NCBI GenBank assembly: GCA_026770025.1
Contig: JAMXDE010000004.1
Coordinates: 3,645,501-3,709,500, forward strand
DNA from: Craspedostauros australis
Taxonomy: Eukaryota; Bacillariophyta; Bacillariophyceae; Mastogloiales; Achnanthaceae
DNA: 64,000 bases
Direction: 5' to 3'
The position numbers were made by a program, and so were the translations under genes. Numbering within the stretch: the stretch's first letter is position 1; every line of letters begins with the position of its first letter. Under the pieces are notes generated by a model that was given only the letters and a program-made list of their open reading frames with translations, was not told where the DNA came from and ran no database searches. This document shows, in pieces, positions 54,001-62,545 of this stretch.

Positions 54001-55634
54001 TATCATCCTTGGAAAAGACGATACGACCGGATGTTGCCACAGCTGGTTCCGCAGGTGCAGGTGCGTCTTCCTCCTTGGATTCTGGCTTGTCGGTATCCTT
54101 CTTGTCCATCTTGGCAGCCAACGAAGCGAGGGTGGATCTTGGCTTTGGAGCAGCGGCGCTCTTTGCTGCTGCCTCCTCCGCCTTCTTCTTGTCGGCCTCC
54201 TCCTTGGCTTTCTTTTCTGCCTCCGCCTTGTCCGCGGCCTCCTTGGCGACCTTCGCAGCGGCTTCCTCCTCCTCCTTCTGTTTCTTCTCTTCTTCTTGAT
54301 CCTTGGCCTTCTTGGCCTCTGCCTCCGCAGCCGCCCTCTTTTCTTCGCGCTTCTGCTTGGTGTCGTTGCTCTTGAGTGCCTCGAGGGCCGCCTGCTTGAG
54401 CTTGTCGCCTGCCGAGATGTTGTCCTCAACCTTCTTTGGTTCCGCCGGTGCAGCGGCATCCTCCTGAGGTGGTGGTGTCTCTGCAGTTGCATCAGCGGTG
54501 GGCGTGACGGGAGCAGGTGGCGTCTTCTTTTGTGGCGACGTGGTCGAAGCTGGTGATGGCGATGCCGCCGTAGCAGCAGCAGCAGCAGCTGAAGGAGATG
54601 GTTTTCCCGAGTCCTTCTTGCCTTGGAAGTTGAGCTTTTCTCCTGACTTGGTCTGTGGGTGAATGGTAGAGTGAGTGTGAATGGTAGAGTGATTGTGATT
54701 GAGGGAGGGCGTGGTCGATCGATTGGGCGGTAGACAAAGTTTGGTTGAGTTAGTCGAGTGATCATGCAAGCACGGCGCAATTCGGAATCATTGGCATGTG
54801 CTCACAAACAACGAAGAGAACAGAGACGGCAAGAAGCAACATAACGCAACACAGCATAACTCAACGCAACACAGCATAACGCACCGTAATTGTGAGAGGC
54901 TTGGACTTGGCTGGCATCTGCACGTTGGCGGAAACTCCTGGCGCTGCTGGCGCCATACTCTGCGTGGGGAAATAGACGACGCCTCCACGACCGCCGCCAC
55001 CAGGATGGCCTCCGTAGTAGCCGCCGGGCATGGGGCGCATGTGCTGCTGCGACTGCATCATCTGCGCACGCTGGTACTGCGCTGCCTGTTCGGGTCCCAT
55101 GTTGGGGTAGACGTACTGCTGCTGGTTGGGATAGACGTAGGCGGCGTTGCCGTAGGGAGAACCCGCGTAGGGCTGCTGGCCGGCGGGTCCCATGGCGTAC
55201 ATCGGCGGTGGGCCTCCCATGTTGGGCGGACCGGCGCCGCGTCCGGCATAGGCCGGGTTCATGCCCTGCTGGTGCATGTTCGCCGTGGGAGCCGGCTGCC
55301 AGTTGCCGCCTCGGCCTTGCTGCTGGCGCGGTGGTCCCTGCGAATGGCCGCGGCCGGACTGGAAGTGGTGTCCACGCTGTTGCTGCTGCTGCTGCTGGTC
55401 CTGGTGTGGGTGCTGCTGGTGCGGATGATGCTGGTGCGGATGGTGTCCACCGCCTCCGCCTCCTCCGCGCTGCTGGTGGTACTGGTTGTTGCCGCCGTTG
55501 TTGTGGCCTCCGCTGCCTCCGCGACCATGGCCATGACCTCTGCCACGTCCGCCTCCGCCTCGTCCACGGCCTCTGCCTCCACGACCGCCGCCTCCACCGC
55601 GGCCACCTCCTCCTGAATGGCTTGGATTGCCCAT
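51096..55634 (-). CDS. Translation initiation factor eIF4G, three exons
   Basis: Exons are 55634-54885, 54652-53994 and 53757-51096; introns are 232 nt (GTGCGT...CCACAG, phase 0) and 236 nt (GTGAGT...CCGCAG, phase 2), giving 1356 residues. It scaffolds cap binding and 40S recruitment. Exon 1 is Gly/Arg (RGG-type), His and Gln rich and ends KPLTIT; exon 2 resumes TKSGEKLNFQGKK, then an Ala/Lys/Glu helix region (about 330-425) and a degenerate eIF4E-binding site, RIVFSKDDMLK|FKE. Exon 3 has PDNLPEDWMI, more RGG, NGWRPRKSS, a MIF4G domain from about 624 (KSILNKMTKEKFQRLAKQM, LMIHNVYEKAIYE) to about 910, a Gly/Arg hinge, and an MA3 domain (ELLLSYDDVMTNKV ... VREGVSMQVEFIDSIV) near 1180-1320. MIF4G plus MA3 with a 4E site supports eIF4G over the shorter eIF4G-like proteins. 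Confidence 0.9.
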
Positions 55635-56675
55635 CTTGCTGCTACTACTGTTGCTACTGTTGCTGATTGTGGCGGCAGTTTCCGAACGCTTCGCCTTTTT
55701 TGAGCAAGAGTCTGAGAACCAACCGATTTGGATCGATTTGCGGTGCACGATTGAATGGGTTGCTCGTCTGCTGGTCTGTCTGCGTTGCTCCAAGTATCGT
55801 ATCACTTCGATGGATAGATGCAGGCAGGCACGTGTATGGGGAATGGATGCTCGAAAGAGAGGCCACTTCAAAGGATGTCTTCCTTGCGATGAACCAGAGA
55901 GTGTTGCGATCTGGTGAGTGTGATACACTGCTATACGAGCTATTGCTGATGCAGCACAATGCTTTGTGGAACGGAATCGAATGTTTGCACAAGCGCGGTT
56001 GGCGATGCGCAGCCACGTCTTTCACCATCTGCGCGCACACATGCGGAATACTCCCTATTTTGGTGTGGTGGTGTTCGCAAAGGATCTTTGGCCACCAAGG
56101 TATTCCCGCCACGAGAGACGGACCAAGGTCGAACTCTTCGCCAAGAAACAAAACACGTGACAACAGCATTGCTCACACATTGGATGTGCGGAGTGGATGG
56201 ACAGACGTCCTTGGTTGTGTTGGAAAACACGAACAAAATTGCGTGGAGCGTGATCCAACATGGACTGATCGATGCGGGATTGTTTGTTGCATGTTGTCGA
56301 CTCATCCGAGCTTTGTTTCGCTTTGTGTTGGTTGACACGTGGAGCTGCCGTATCTTTGTGACAAGCAGTTCCATCAACCACCACGCAGGAGCAACGTACA
56401 AACAAACGCCGACAACACCATCAACGGCAAGAACAACAACAACACTTCACAGAAAACAGGAGATCGGAGGTGCATACCAGAGGTTTGGAACCAAGCGAGA
56501 GGGCATCGGACGATCATTGAACGATCTTTGATTGTTGACCATCAAGAGAGGTATAATACAATACGATACAATACAATACACACTCTACCACTCAAATCAA
56601 AGTTTAGTAACACATAGCACGAACAGACAGGGGGAGTCAAAGCAGCATCACAACCTTCACCACATTCCAATCACA
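55635..56675. other. Divergent promoter region of eIF4G and plastid-protein genes
   Basis: About 1 kb between two starts pointing apart. On the eIF4G side, the first 90 bases are TGTTGCTACTGTTGC-like and may be its leader. On the plastid-protein side, AT-rich tandem GATACA/ATACA words lie at 56551-56580. ORFs here on both strands have no support. Confidence 0.55.
56551..56580 (+). promoter_or_regulatory. Possible TATA-like element and ATACA repeat upstream of plastid-protein gene
   Basis: GTATAATAC begins at 56551 and is followed by tandem ATACGATACA and ATACA words to 56580, about 95-125 bases before the ATG at 56676. The position suits a core promoter with a short leader. No experimental mark is available and the run may be simple repeat only. 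Confidence 0.3.
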
Positions 56676-58058
56676 ATGGCTGACACCACCAGCCGATCAT
56701 CTGTATTGCAATCAACGTTGACGATGACAACGTCAAAGACCGCAAGGAAGACCGCAACAAAGACAACGACAGTCACAATGGCAATCATGATGGCGACGCT
56801 GATGATGGCTGCCATTTCCGTCGTTTCCGTGGACGGTTTTGCAACACCAGCATTCAGCTCCTCACGAAGTCGCAGCAACTGCGTCGATGCACAATCGCAT
56901 TCCAGAATACTCATGCCAGCATCATTCGCAACCACCTCGCTCAATGCCAACAGCATCGATCGCTGCGAGGCCACGGGACCCAGCTTGTTTCCACAGCGCG
57001 TGGTGGGTTCGCTGGCATCGCTCGGTGCGCCGTCGCCGTCTTCCGTCCTCATCGCCGCCAAGCAAAAGCACCTGTCGCAACAACATTCTGCGTCACCGCT
57101 TCTGCCATCCCTACGTTCCCACTTGCCGAAACGATGGAAGCCGTCTGCCATGATCATGATGGCGGCCGCCGCATCGGCCGTCACGTTGCTGCCCACGCCA
57201 CCGGCACAGGCACGCTACGCCTACGAGATCAACGACCAGACCGAACGCAGCTACAGCCTGCGACCCGGCGTGTCACGCGAACAGGCCGAGCAGCTGGCGC
57301 AGGGTGAGGTCGATCCGTCCGAGTTGGGACACGAGAATGTCGTGGGCGGCATGACCACTTTGGACGAGACTGCGGCGGTCGCTGCTCCCAACGACGAGGA
57401 TCCTGCCGCGGCGAATCCACCAAAGACGAAGCTCTTCGAGTACGATGACGAAGATGAGGACGCCGACTTTGACGATCTGGAAGATTACGGTTTCACGGCC
57501 AAGGAGATGGAAGAGCTGGCCGGACCCAAGGGCAAATCATCGTCGTTCGCGACCGCGCGATCGCGAGCAGCCGGTTCGCTGAAGGACCGATCGATGTTGT
57601 CCTTCTCCGGCATCAAGAGCACGCGCAGCAACAAGCAGGTGGCCAAGGTCAGCGTGGCGCTCTTCGTTCCCACCTTTGGTTTCATGATGGTACGTGAGGT
57701 CGTGCGTCGCGGACGTGAAGAGCGGTACGTGCAGAAGGGATTGGAGATTTTGGAGGAACAAAAGAAGGAGTACTTTGGTGAAGATGATGATGACGACGAC
57801 GACGACGACGACGAAGATGACGATGATGACGACGACGATGATGACGACGACGACGACGACGATGATGACGACGACGAGGATGATGATGATGATGACAAAC
57901 CGCAGCGTAGAAGAGGTGGTGGCCCACGCAAGCCACTCGGCGATGGTGGTGATGGCAGCGGCAGTGGAAGTGGAAATGGCGCCGGTGATGACTTGGGATA
58001 CGGGCGACCCAGCGATGATGATTTGAAGAAGCTTGGCAACATCTTCGACAAGTCCTAG
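56676..58058 (+). CDS. Plastid-targeted, possibly thylakoid protein with long Asp tract, function unknown
   Basis: Protein of 460 residues from the first in-frame ATG (56676). A Thr/Lys-rich start is followed by a hydrophobic signal core (MAIMMATLMMAAISVVSV, 35-52) and VDG|FATPAF, with Phe55 at +1, as needed for diatom plastid import. A Ser/Arg-rich transit-like region follows. A second hydrophobic stretch, MIMMAAAASAVTLLP (159-173), ends in PPAQA|RYAYE, which looks like a thylakoid-lumen cleavage site. The mature part is acidic, has ARSRAAGSLKDRSML, one more possible TM helix (VSVALFVPTFGFMMV, about 326-340) and RRGREERYVQKGLEILEEQKKEYFG. An Asp/Glu tract (about 369-408) is encoded by GAC/GAT repeats at 57781-57897. 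The tail is basic and Gly-rich. The MULE starts 74 bases beyond its stop. Function not recognised. Confidence 0.8.
   Translation: MADTTSRSSVLQSTLTMTTSKTARKTATKTTTVTMAIMMATLMMAAISVVSVDGFATPAFSSSRSRSNCVDAQSHSRILMPASFATTSLNANSIDRCEATGPSLFPQRVVGSLASLGAPSPSSVLIAAKQKHLSQQHSASPLLPSLRSHLPKRWKPSAMIMMAAAASAVTLLPTPPAQARYAYEINDQTERSYSLRPGVSREQAEQLAQGEVDPSELGHENVVGGMTTLDETAAVAAPNDEDPAAANPPKTKLFEYDDEDEDADFDDLEDYGFTAKEMEELAGPKGKSSSFATARSRAAGSLKDRSMLSFSGIKSTRSNKQVAKVSVALFVPTFGFMMVREVVRRGREERYVQKGLEILEEQKKEYFGEDDDDDDDDDDEDDDDDDDDDDDDDDDDDDDDEDDDDDDKPQRRRGGGPRKPLGDGGDGSGSGSGNGAGDDLGYGRPSDDDLKKLGNIFDKS
57781..57897 (+). repeat. GAT/GAC trinucleotide repeat inside the plastid-protein gene
   Basis: A run of about 39 codons, almost all GAT or GAC with a few GAA/GAG, encodes the Asp/Glu tract. 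It stays in frame and is the longest pure acidic run in the window. Similar but shorter tracts lie at 47707-47845 and in the two-TM gene near 23040-23090. Confidence 0.95.
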
Positions 58059-58123
58059 AGAGAGCGAGATACGTGCTCCTCTCTGTTGACGACGATGGAA
58101 GCCTAAATGGACTAGAGAGCAAG

Positions 58124-58132
58124 CAGATAAAT
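58124..58132 (+). repeat. Target-site duplication, left copy
   Basis: CAGATAAAT directly abuts the left terminal repeat of the MULE. The right copy is CAGATAAGA at 62895-62903. Seven of nine bases match, and nine bases is the usual duplication length for Mutator-like elements. Confidence 0.7.
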
Positions 58133-58481
58133 GAGGAAATTCATTAACCAGCCCTTTTGAAGTGCCAATTTGCATCAACCAGCCTGTTTTTTGTGACTTA
58201 AAGCATCAAAACGTCCAAATGTCGATGCGACGTCCTATCGACAAAGAGGTTTCGCATCGACTTCCAAGGTTAGCGCATAAATGTAGACCACCTGTACCAT
58301 GCACAAAAAGTACAATCCACATCATACATGATTGCCACACTAGTCATATAATGCAATTAAATAGTCCATCCGAATATATGACGTCCAGTGAAGGGAATTA
58401 ATGCCTACTTTAGTCGTAGATATGCGCATCATCCATCCGTTTGCTCCGATTCTTTGCGCCTTGGATCGTGCTCTGACCAAA
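58133..58481 (+). repeat. MULE left terminal inverted repeat
   Basis: It starts GAGGAAATTCATTAACCAGC. The first 60 bases are identical to the reverse complement of 62835-62894. A diverged block of about 15 bases follows, then about 80 more near-identical bases, then weaker similarity to 58481. Inside, GTCGATGCGA (58221-58230) and TCGCATCGAC (58252-58261) form a perfect 10-bp inverted repeat. AACCAGCC occurs twice near the tip. Confidence 0.92.
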
Positions 58482-58615
58482 TGTATCATCGAGTGGCTCC
58501 ATACAAATGCACTGCATCCATCTGAGCATGCAAAACAACAGGCTGCCGAGCCATAACATAAATCACATCCAACATAGCAAACACAACAATCACATCAAAC
58601 TGTTCAACAACCAGC

Positions 58616-60550
58616 ATGTCCAGCAACAACAAATCATTCATCACCCTTGCAAAGGGAGCGGAAAAGGAAGGAGTGGACTTCATTCATGTTTGTGCGGCTG
58701 TGTTGTCGCACAGCTTGTCTGTTGGTGCCGGATACATTCAAAAGAAGAGGTCAGGCGATGCAATCAAGCTCATGTGCTCTGTTTCTACTGACTGTCCCTT
58801 CGACTGCCGTGCTCGTCTCTTGAAGAATGGCAAAGGAGTCCGCATCACGCACTTCGTTGGCCATGCTTGTCAGGGCACATGCACCCGCAAGAAAAGCTAC
58901 AAAACTGCCGTCTTGGACGAGATGACTGACATCATTGGGAAGTATCAAGTTCCTGCTGCAGGTGGACGTCAGCAACTGGGCAACATGATCAAGAACGAAT
59001 TGTCCATCACGCTGAAAAAGGGGCAGCTCTACAATATCATCAGGGACAAAGGAGTTACAATTGAGAAGCACTTGGCTGAGTGCAAGTTGATTCGGTCCTA
59101 CATCGGTGCTGTGGCTGAGAAAGACAGTGGAGGAGCGTACAAAGTTGACATTGGTCCAGTCCAAGGTGACATCAATGGTGATGATGGAATGCAATTGCGC
59201 CGCGTCTTTTGTGCACCTGGTGGAAGCATCAAGACATTCTCTCATTTCGATGGTATGGTGTGTGTGGATGCCACTCACCTTCGATCTGCAGTGAAGGGTT
59301 ACATGTGCCTCCTAACCGCTTATGACGCTTCACGCCAACTTGTCATTCTTGCATTTGGTATTCTCCCTGTTGAAACAGCAAGCAACTGGAAATGGTTCCT
59401 CGATCATGTGAGGGACAGCTTTCCAAAGGTGCGCCTGCTCATGAGCGATGGTGCGAAGGGCCTTGAGAGTGGCGAAGTGCAAATGATGTTGGCAGGATGG
59501 GGCGTCACTCACACGCGTTGCATGTACCACATCTTGGACAAGAATGTTTCATCCAACAAGCAGCTGACAATGACCTCAAGACAGCACAAGCTCCTCAAGT
59601 CAGCTGTGTATGCCTGCAATGAGAATCATGCAGATCAGAAGTTGAGCCAAGTCCAGGCACAGAATCCAAAACTCCACGAATGGTTTATTCAACGCCAACA
59701 TAAATGCCTGACACATTTGTTGCTTCGCAAACCCAATCAACATCGCTTCGGTATTGTCACATCTAATTCTTCCGAGCAGGCCAATGCGGCCCTCGAACAC
59801 ATCAGGGACAAGCCACTTTGCACCCTGGTGGCAGGTGTTATCAAGTACATGGCTGACAAGCACATGGAGAAAGCCATGAAGGCAGAAGAACACTGGAACG
59901 CTGGAAATGTCTTGACTCCTCGTTGCATGTCTGACATGGAAATGCTGAACAAAAAATCCGGGAAACTAAACGTGCTCGTGGACAGTGTACATGACTCTGA
60001 GATCAAAGCGAGTGTCATGTGGTATGACAGCCCTACCATTTCTGAGGAAGTGACTCTCAGATCGGACTTTGCAATGACCTGCACCTGTGGTGCTCCATTG
60101 GAGTACAAGAGGCCCTGTCTCCACATCCTGGCAGTGTTCCGCGCAGACGCTGCTAAGCCCAGGAATGCACCACCAGATGTCTTTCACTACAAGAACGTTG
60201 GTTGGTACAGCAAGGAGTGGCATACTGCCACATGGATAGAGCAACACGGAAAAAAGGTGGTGCCCATTCAACGAGCAAGGGTGGAACGAAGACAATTGGT
60301 GGCAGAGAACGTGGCACCCATGGTGATTTCCGCGAAGTCTGGTCGAAAGCGCAAAACTACCAACAGCGACAATCCATCAACAGCCGGAGGAGTGCGACTG
60401 TGCCCAGGATGCGGCGAGCTCGGTCACTTCCTTCACAGTTGCCCAAAACCAATTCCATCCACCCTTGTGAAGAGCAAAAAGAAACAAGTTGATAAGATTC
60501 TGCCCCAAGTGATGGAACAACTGGGAGGCAGCGTGCAGGATGAAGAATAG
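58616..60550 (+). CDS. Mutator-like (MULE) transposase
   Basis: Single exon, 644 residues, ATG at 58616. N-terminal zinc finger of WRKY-GCM1 spacing, C54-x5-C60-x22-H83-x-C85, followed by a helical DNA-binding region (about 95-160). The MULE catalytic domain has GMVCVDATHL with D218, LLMSDGAKGL with D278, the C-x2-H motif RCMYHILDKN (302, 305) and SNSSEQANAAL (383-393); the third acidic residue is not assigned firmly. A SWIM zinc finger, C489-x-C491-x9-C501-x-H503, and a C-terminal zinc knuckle, C596-x2-C599-x4-H604-x4-C609, follow. It would cut the element at the TIRs and insert it with 9-bp staggering. All motifs are intact and there is no frameshift. A short leader of about 130 bp lies between the left TIR and the ATG. 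Confidence 0.95.
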   Translation: MSSNNKSFITLAKGAEKEGVDFIHVCAAVLSHSLSVGAGYIQKKRSGDAIKLMCSVSTDCPFDCRARLLKNGKGVRITHFVGHACQGTCTRKKSYKTAVLDEMTDIIGKYQVPAAGGRQQLGNMIKNELSITLKKGQLYNIIRDKGVTIEKHLAECKLIRSYIGAVAEKDSGGAYKVDIGPVQGDINGDDGMQLRRVFCAPGGSIKTFSHFDGMVCVDATHLRSAVKGYMCLLTAYDASRQLVILAFGILPVETASNWKWFLDHVRDSFPKVRLLMSDGAKGLESGEVQMMLAGWGVTHTRCMYHILDKNVSSNKQLTMTSRQHKLLKSAVYACNENHADQKLSQVQAQNPKLHEWFIQRQHKCLTHLLLRKPNQHRFGIVTSNSSEQANAALEHIRDKPLCTLVAGVIKYMADKHMEKAMKAEEHWNAGNVLTPRCMSDMEMLNKKSGKLNVLVDSVHDSEIKASVMWYDSPTISEEVTLRSDFAMTCTCGAPLEYKRPCLHILAVFRADAAKPRNAPPDVFHYKNVGWYSKEWHTATWIEQHGKKVVPIQRARVERRQLVAENVAPMVISAKSGRKRKTTNSDNPSTAGGVRLCPGCGELGHFLHSCPKPIPSTLVKSKKKQVDKILPQVMEQLGGSVQDEE

Positions 60551-60829
60551 ACTAACCCATCATAGCACAATGGCATAGTTCGCCATACCATTCCCTGTAG
60601 ATAACACTCTGCAATGCAATGCTGATGTATAGTAGTCTGTTGCATCATCATGGCTCCAGAAGTATCTCATGCTGTCCACAGTGTGTCATGCATTGGCACG
60701 GTGTACATTAGAAGGCCCAAGCTGATGGCATTTGAACACTTGCAGTGCATCAAGGGCGTTCGACTGGGTACACTCCCAGCTAACCAGGACCAGGATCCTT
60801 CTGGAAGGTATTCAAATCTGAGTTTGTGG
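60551..60829. other. MULE 3' non-coding segment before the foldback array
   Basis: About 280 bp beyond the transposase stop. It holds no ORF of note. Short pieces (CTTCTGGAAGG near 60799, AGAAGTATCTCATG near 60658) resemble parts of the 196-bp unit and may be decayed outer copies. Confidence 0.5.
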
Positions 60830-61395
60830 ATATCGAGTGCTGTGGGTGGTAGTACTGTGACCTACGCACAATACTGTGCAGTAGATTGTCAAAATGTGCA
60901 TATAAAATGTCAATCACAATCAAATCTAACCCGGCGGGCACTTACAACACACCCCAAAGTGTCTGGTCACGAAGTATGAGGCCTCCAATCCGTCTGGAAG
61001 GCATCCATATCTGAGAATCTAGATTTTGTGTGGTGTTGTGGGTGGTCGTACTGTGACCTACGCACAATACTGTGCAGTAGATTGTCAAAATGTGCATATA
61101 AAATGTCAATCACAATCAAATCCAACCTGGCGGGCACTTACAACACACCCCAAAGTGTCTGGTCACGAAGTATGAGGTCTCCAGCCCATCTGGAAGGCAT
61201 CCATATCCGGGAATCTAGATTTGGTGTGGTGTTGTGGGTGGTCGTACTGTGACCTACGCACAATACTGTGCAGTAGATTGTCAAAATGTGCATATAAAAT
61301 GTCAATCACGATCGAATCTAACCTGGCGGAAACTTACAACAGACCCCAAAGTGTCTGGTCACGAAGTATGAGGCCTCCAATCGGTCAGGAATGTA
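60830..61395 (+). repeat. Foldback array, forward arm: three 196-bp direct repeats
   Basis: TCACGAAGTATGAG recurs at 60967, 61163 and 61359, an exact 196-bp period. Each unit has TACTGTGACCTACGCACAAT, the small hairpin GCACAATACTGTGC, a TATA-like CATATAAAATG, CACCCCAAAGTGTCTGGTCA and, at the joint, GAATCTAGATT. The third copy decays after about 61395, where a 68-bp unrelated centre begins. No ORF of note. Confidence 0.92.
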
Positions 61396-61462
61396 TCGGT
61401 GTGGATGGGTCGGTCTCGCCTCATGCCAAGGTCATCGTGCCGCCTCACAAGGCACCAATAGA

Positions 61463-62130
61463 AATCTAGATTCTCAGATATGGATGCCTTCCTGATGGGC
61501 TGGAGACCTCATACTTCGTGACCAGACACTTTGGGGTGTGTTGTAAGTGGGCGTCGGGTTGGATTTAATGGTGATTGACATTTTATATGCACATATGGGC
61601 AAGCTACTGTACAGTATTGTGCGTAGGCCATCGTACGACCACCCACAGCACCACACAAAATCTAGATTCTCAGATATGGATGCCTTCCAGACGGATTGGA
61701 GGCCTCATACTTCGTGACCAGACACTTTGGGGTGTGTTGTAAGTGGGCGCCGGGTTGGATTTCATTGTGATTGACATTTTATAGGCACATATGGGCAAGA
61801 TACTGTACAGTATTGTGCGTAGGCCATCGTACGACCACCCACAGCACCACACCAAATCTAGATTCTCAGATATGGATGCCTTCCTGATGGGCTGGAGACC
61901 TCATACTTCGTGACCAGACACTTTGGGGTGTGTTGTAAGTGCCCGCCAGGTTGGATTTCATTGTGATTGACATTTTATAGGCACTAATTCTCAATCTACT
62001 GCACAGTATTGTGCGTAGGTCACAGTACGACCACCCACAACACCACTCGAAATCTAGATTCTCAGATTTGACTACCTTCCAGACGGATATAAGACCTCAT
62101 ACTTCGTGACCAGATCCTTTGGAGTGTTTC
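61463..62130 (-). repeat. Foldback array, inverted arm: 196-bp units in opposite orientation
   Basis: The reverse complement of the same unit is repeated, with ACTTCGTGACCAGA at 61513, 61709, 61905 and 62101, again exactly 196 bp apart. The first three copies are close to each other and to the forward arm. The fourth (from about 62055) is diverged and fades by about 62210. With the forward arm it forms a palindrome of roughly 550-600 bp per arm around a short centre (61396-61462). Confidence 0.92.
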
Positions 62131-62209
62131 GGAAGTGGGCGCCAGGTTGGTTTGGATTCCGGTCGACATTTTCTATGCACGCATGTTCGAAGTTCTGTGC
62201 AACGAGATG

Positions 62210-62545
62210 TGTTCCGCACAGCATGACTCGAATCATTGATTTGGATAGGGGCACCCCTTCCAGAATGTTAATGATCCTTGTAATCCACCCACTGTACCCA
62301 CTTTCGCTCGGTTGCTGTGATGATGCTTGCAAATTTTGATGTATTGGATCTTTCAGATGAAGGTTTGGTCGAAGTTCTTTGTGAAGTACACAGTCACCGT
62401 GGCGTAAGCCGTGATATGACAGCATGTGATCTGTGACACCTTCCAGATGGCTATAGACACTCGCAAGCTGGTAGTATACCGATTGGAATGCTTTCGATTT
62501 GCTGGTCTTGTTTAGATGGAATATGTTTATCCTTTGCTATGAAGG
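62210..62545. other. MULE segment between foldback array and right TIR
   Basis: No coding frame of note. A CACCTTCCAGATGG word near 62437 resembles the unit's ATGCCTTCCAGACGG and may be a further decayed copy. Otherwise unrelated to known sequence by eye. Confidence 0.5.

Noticed and set aside
53080-54780. 566-codon Arg/His-rich ORF on - across eIF4G exons 2 and 3
   Set aside because: It is an alternative frame of Gly/Arg and Ala/Lys/Glu codons that passes through the proposed intron; the MIF4G frame with proper splice sites explains the region better.
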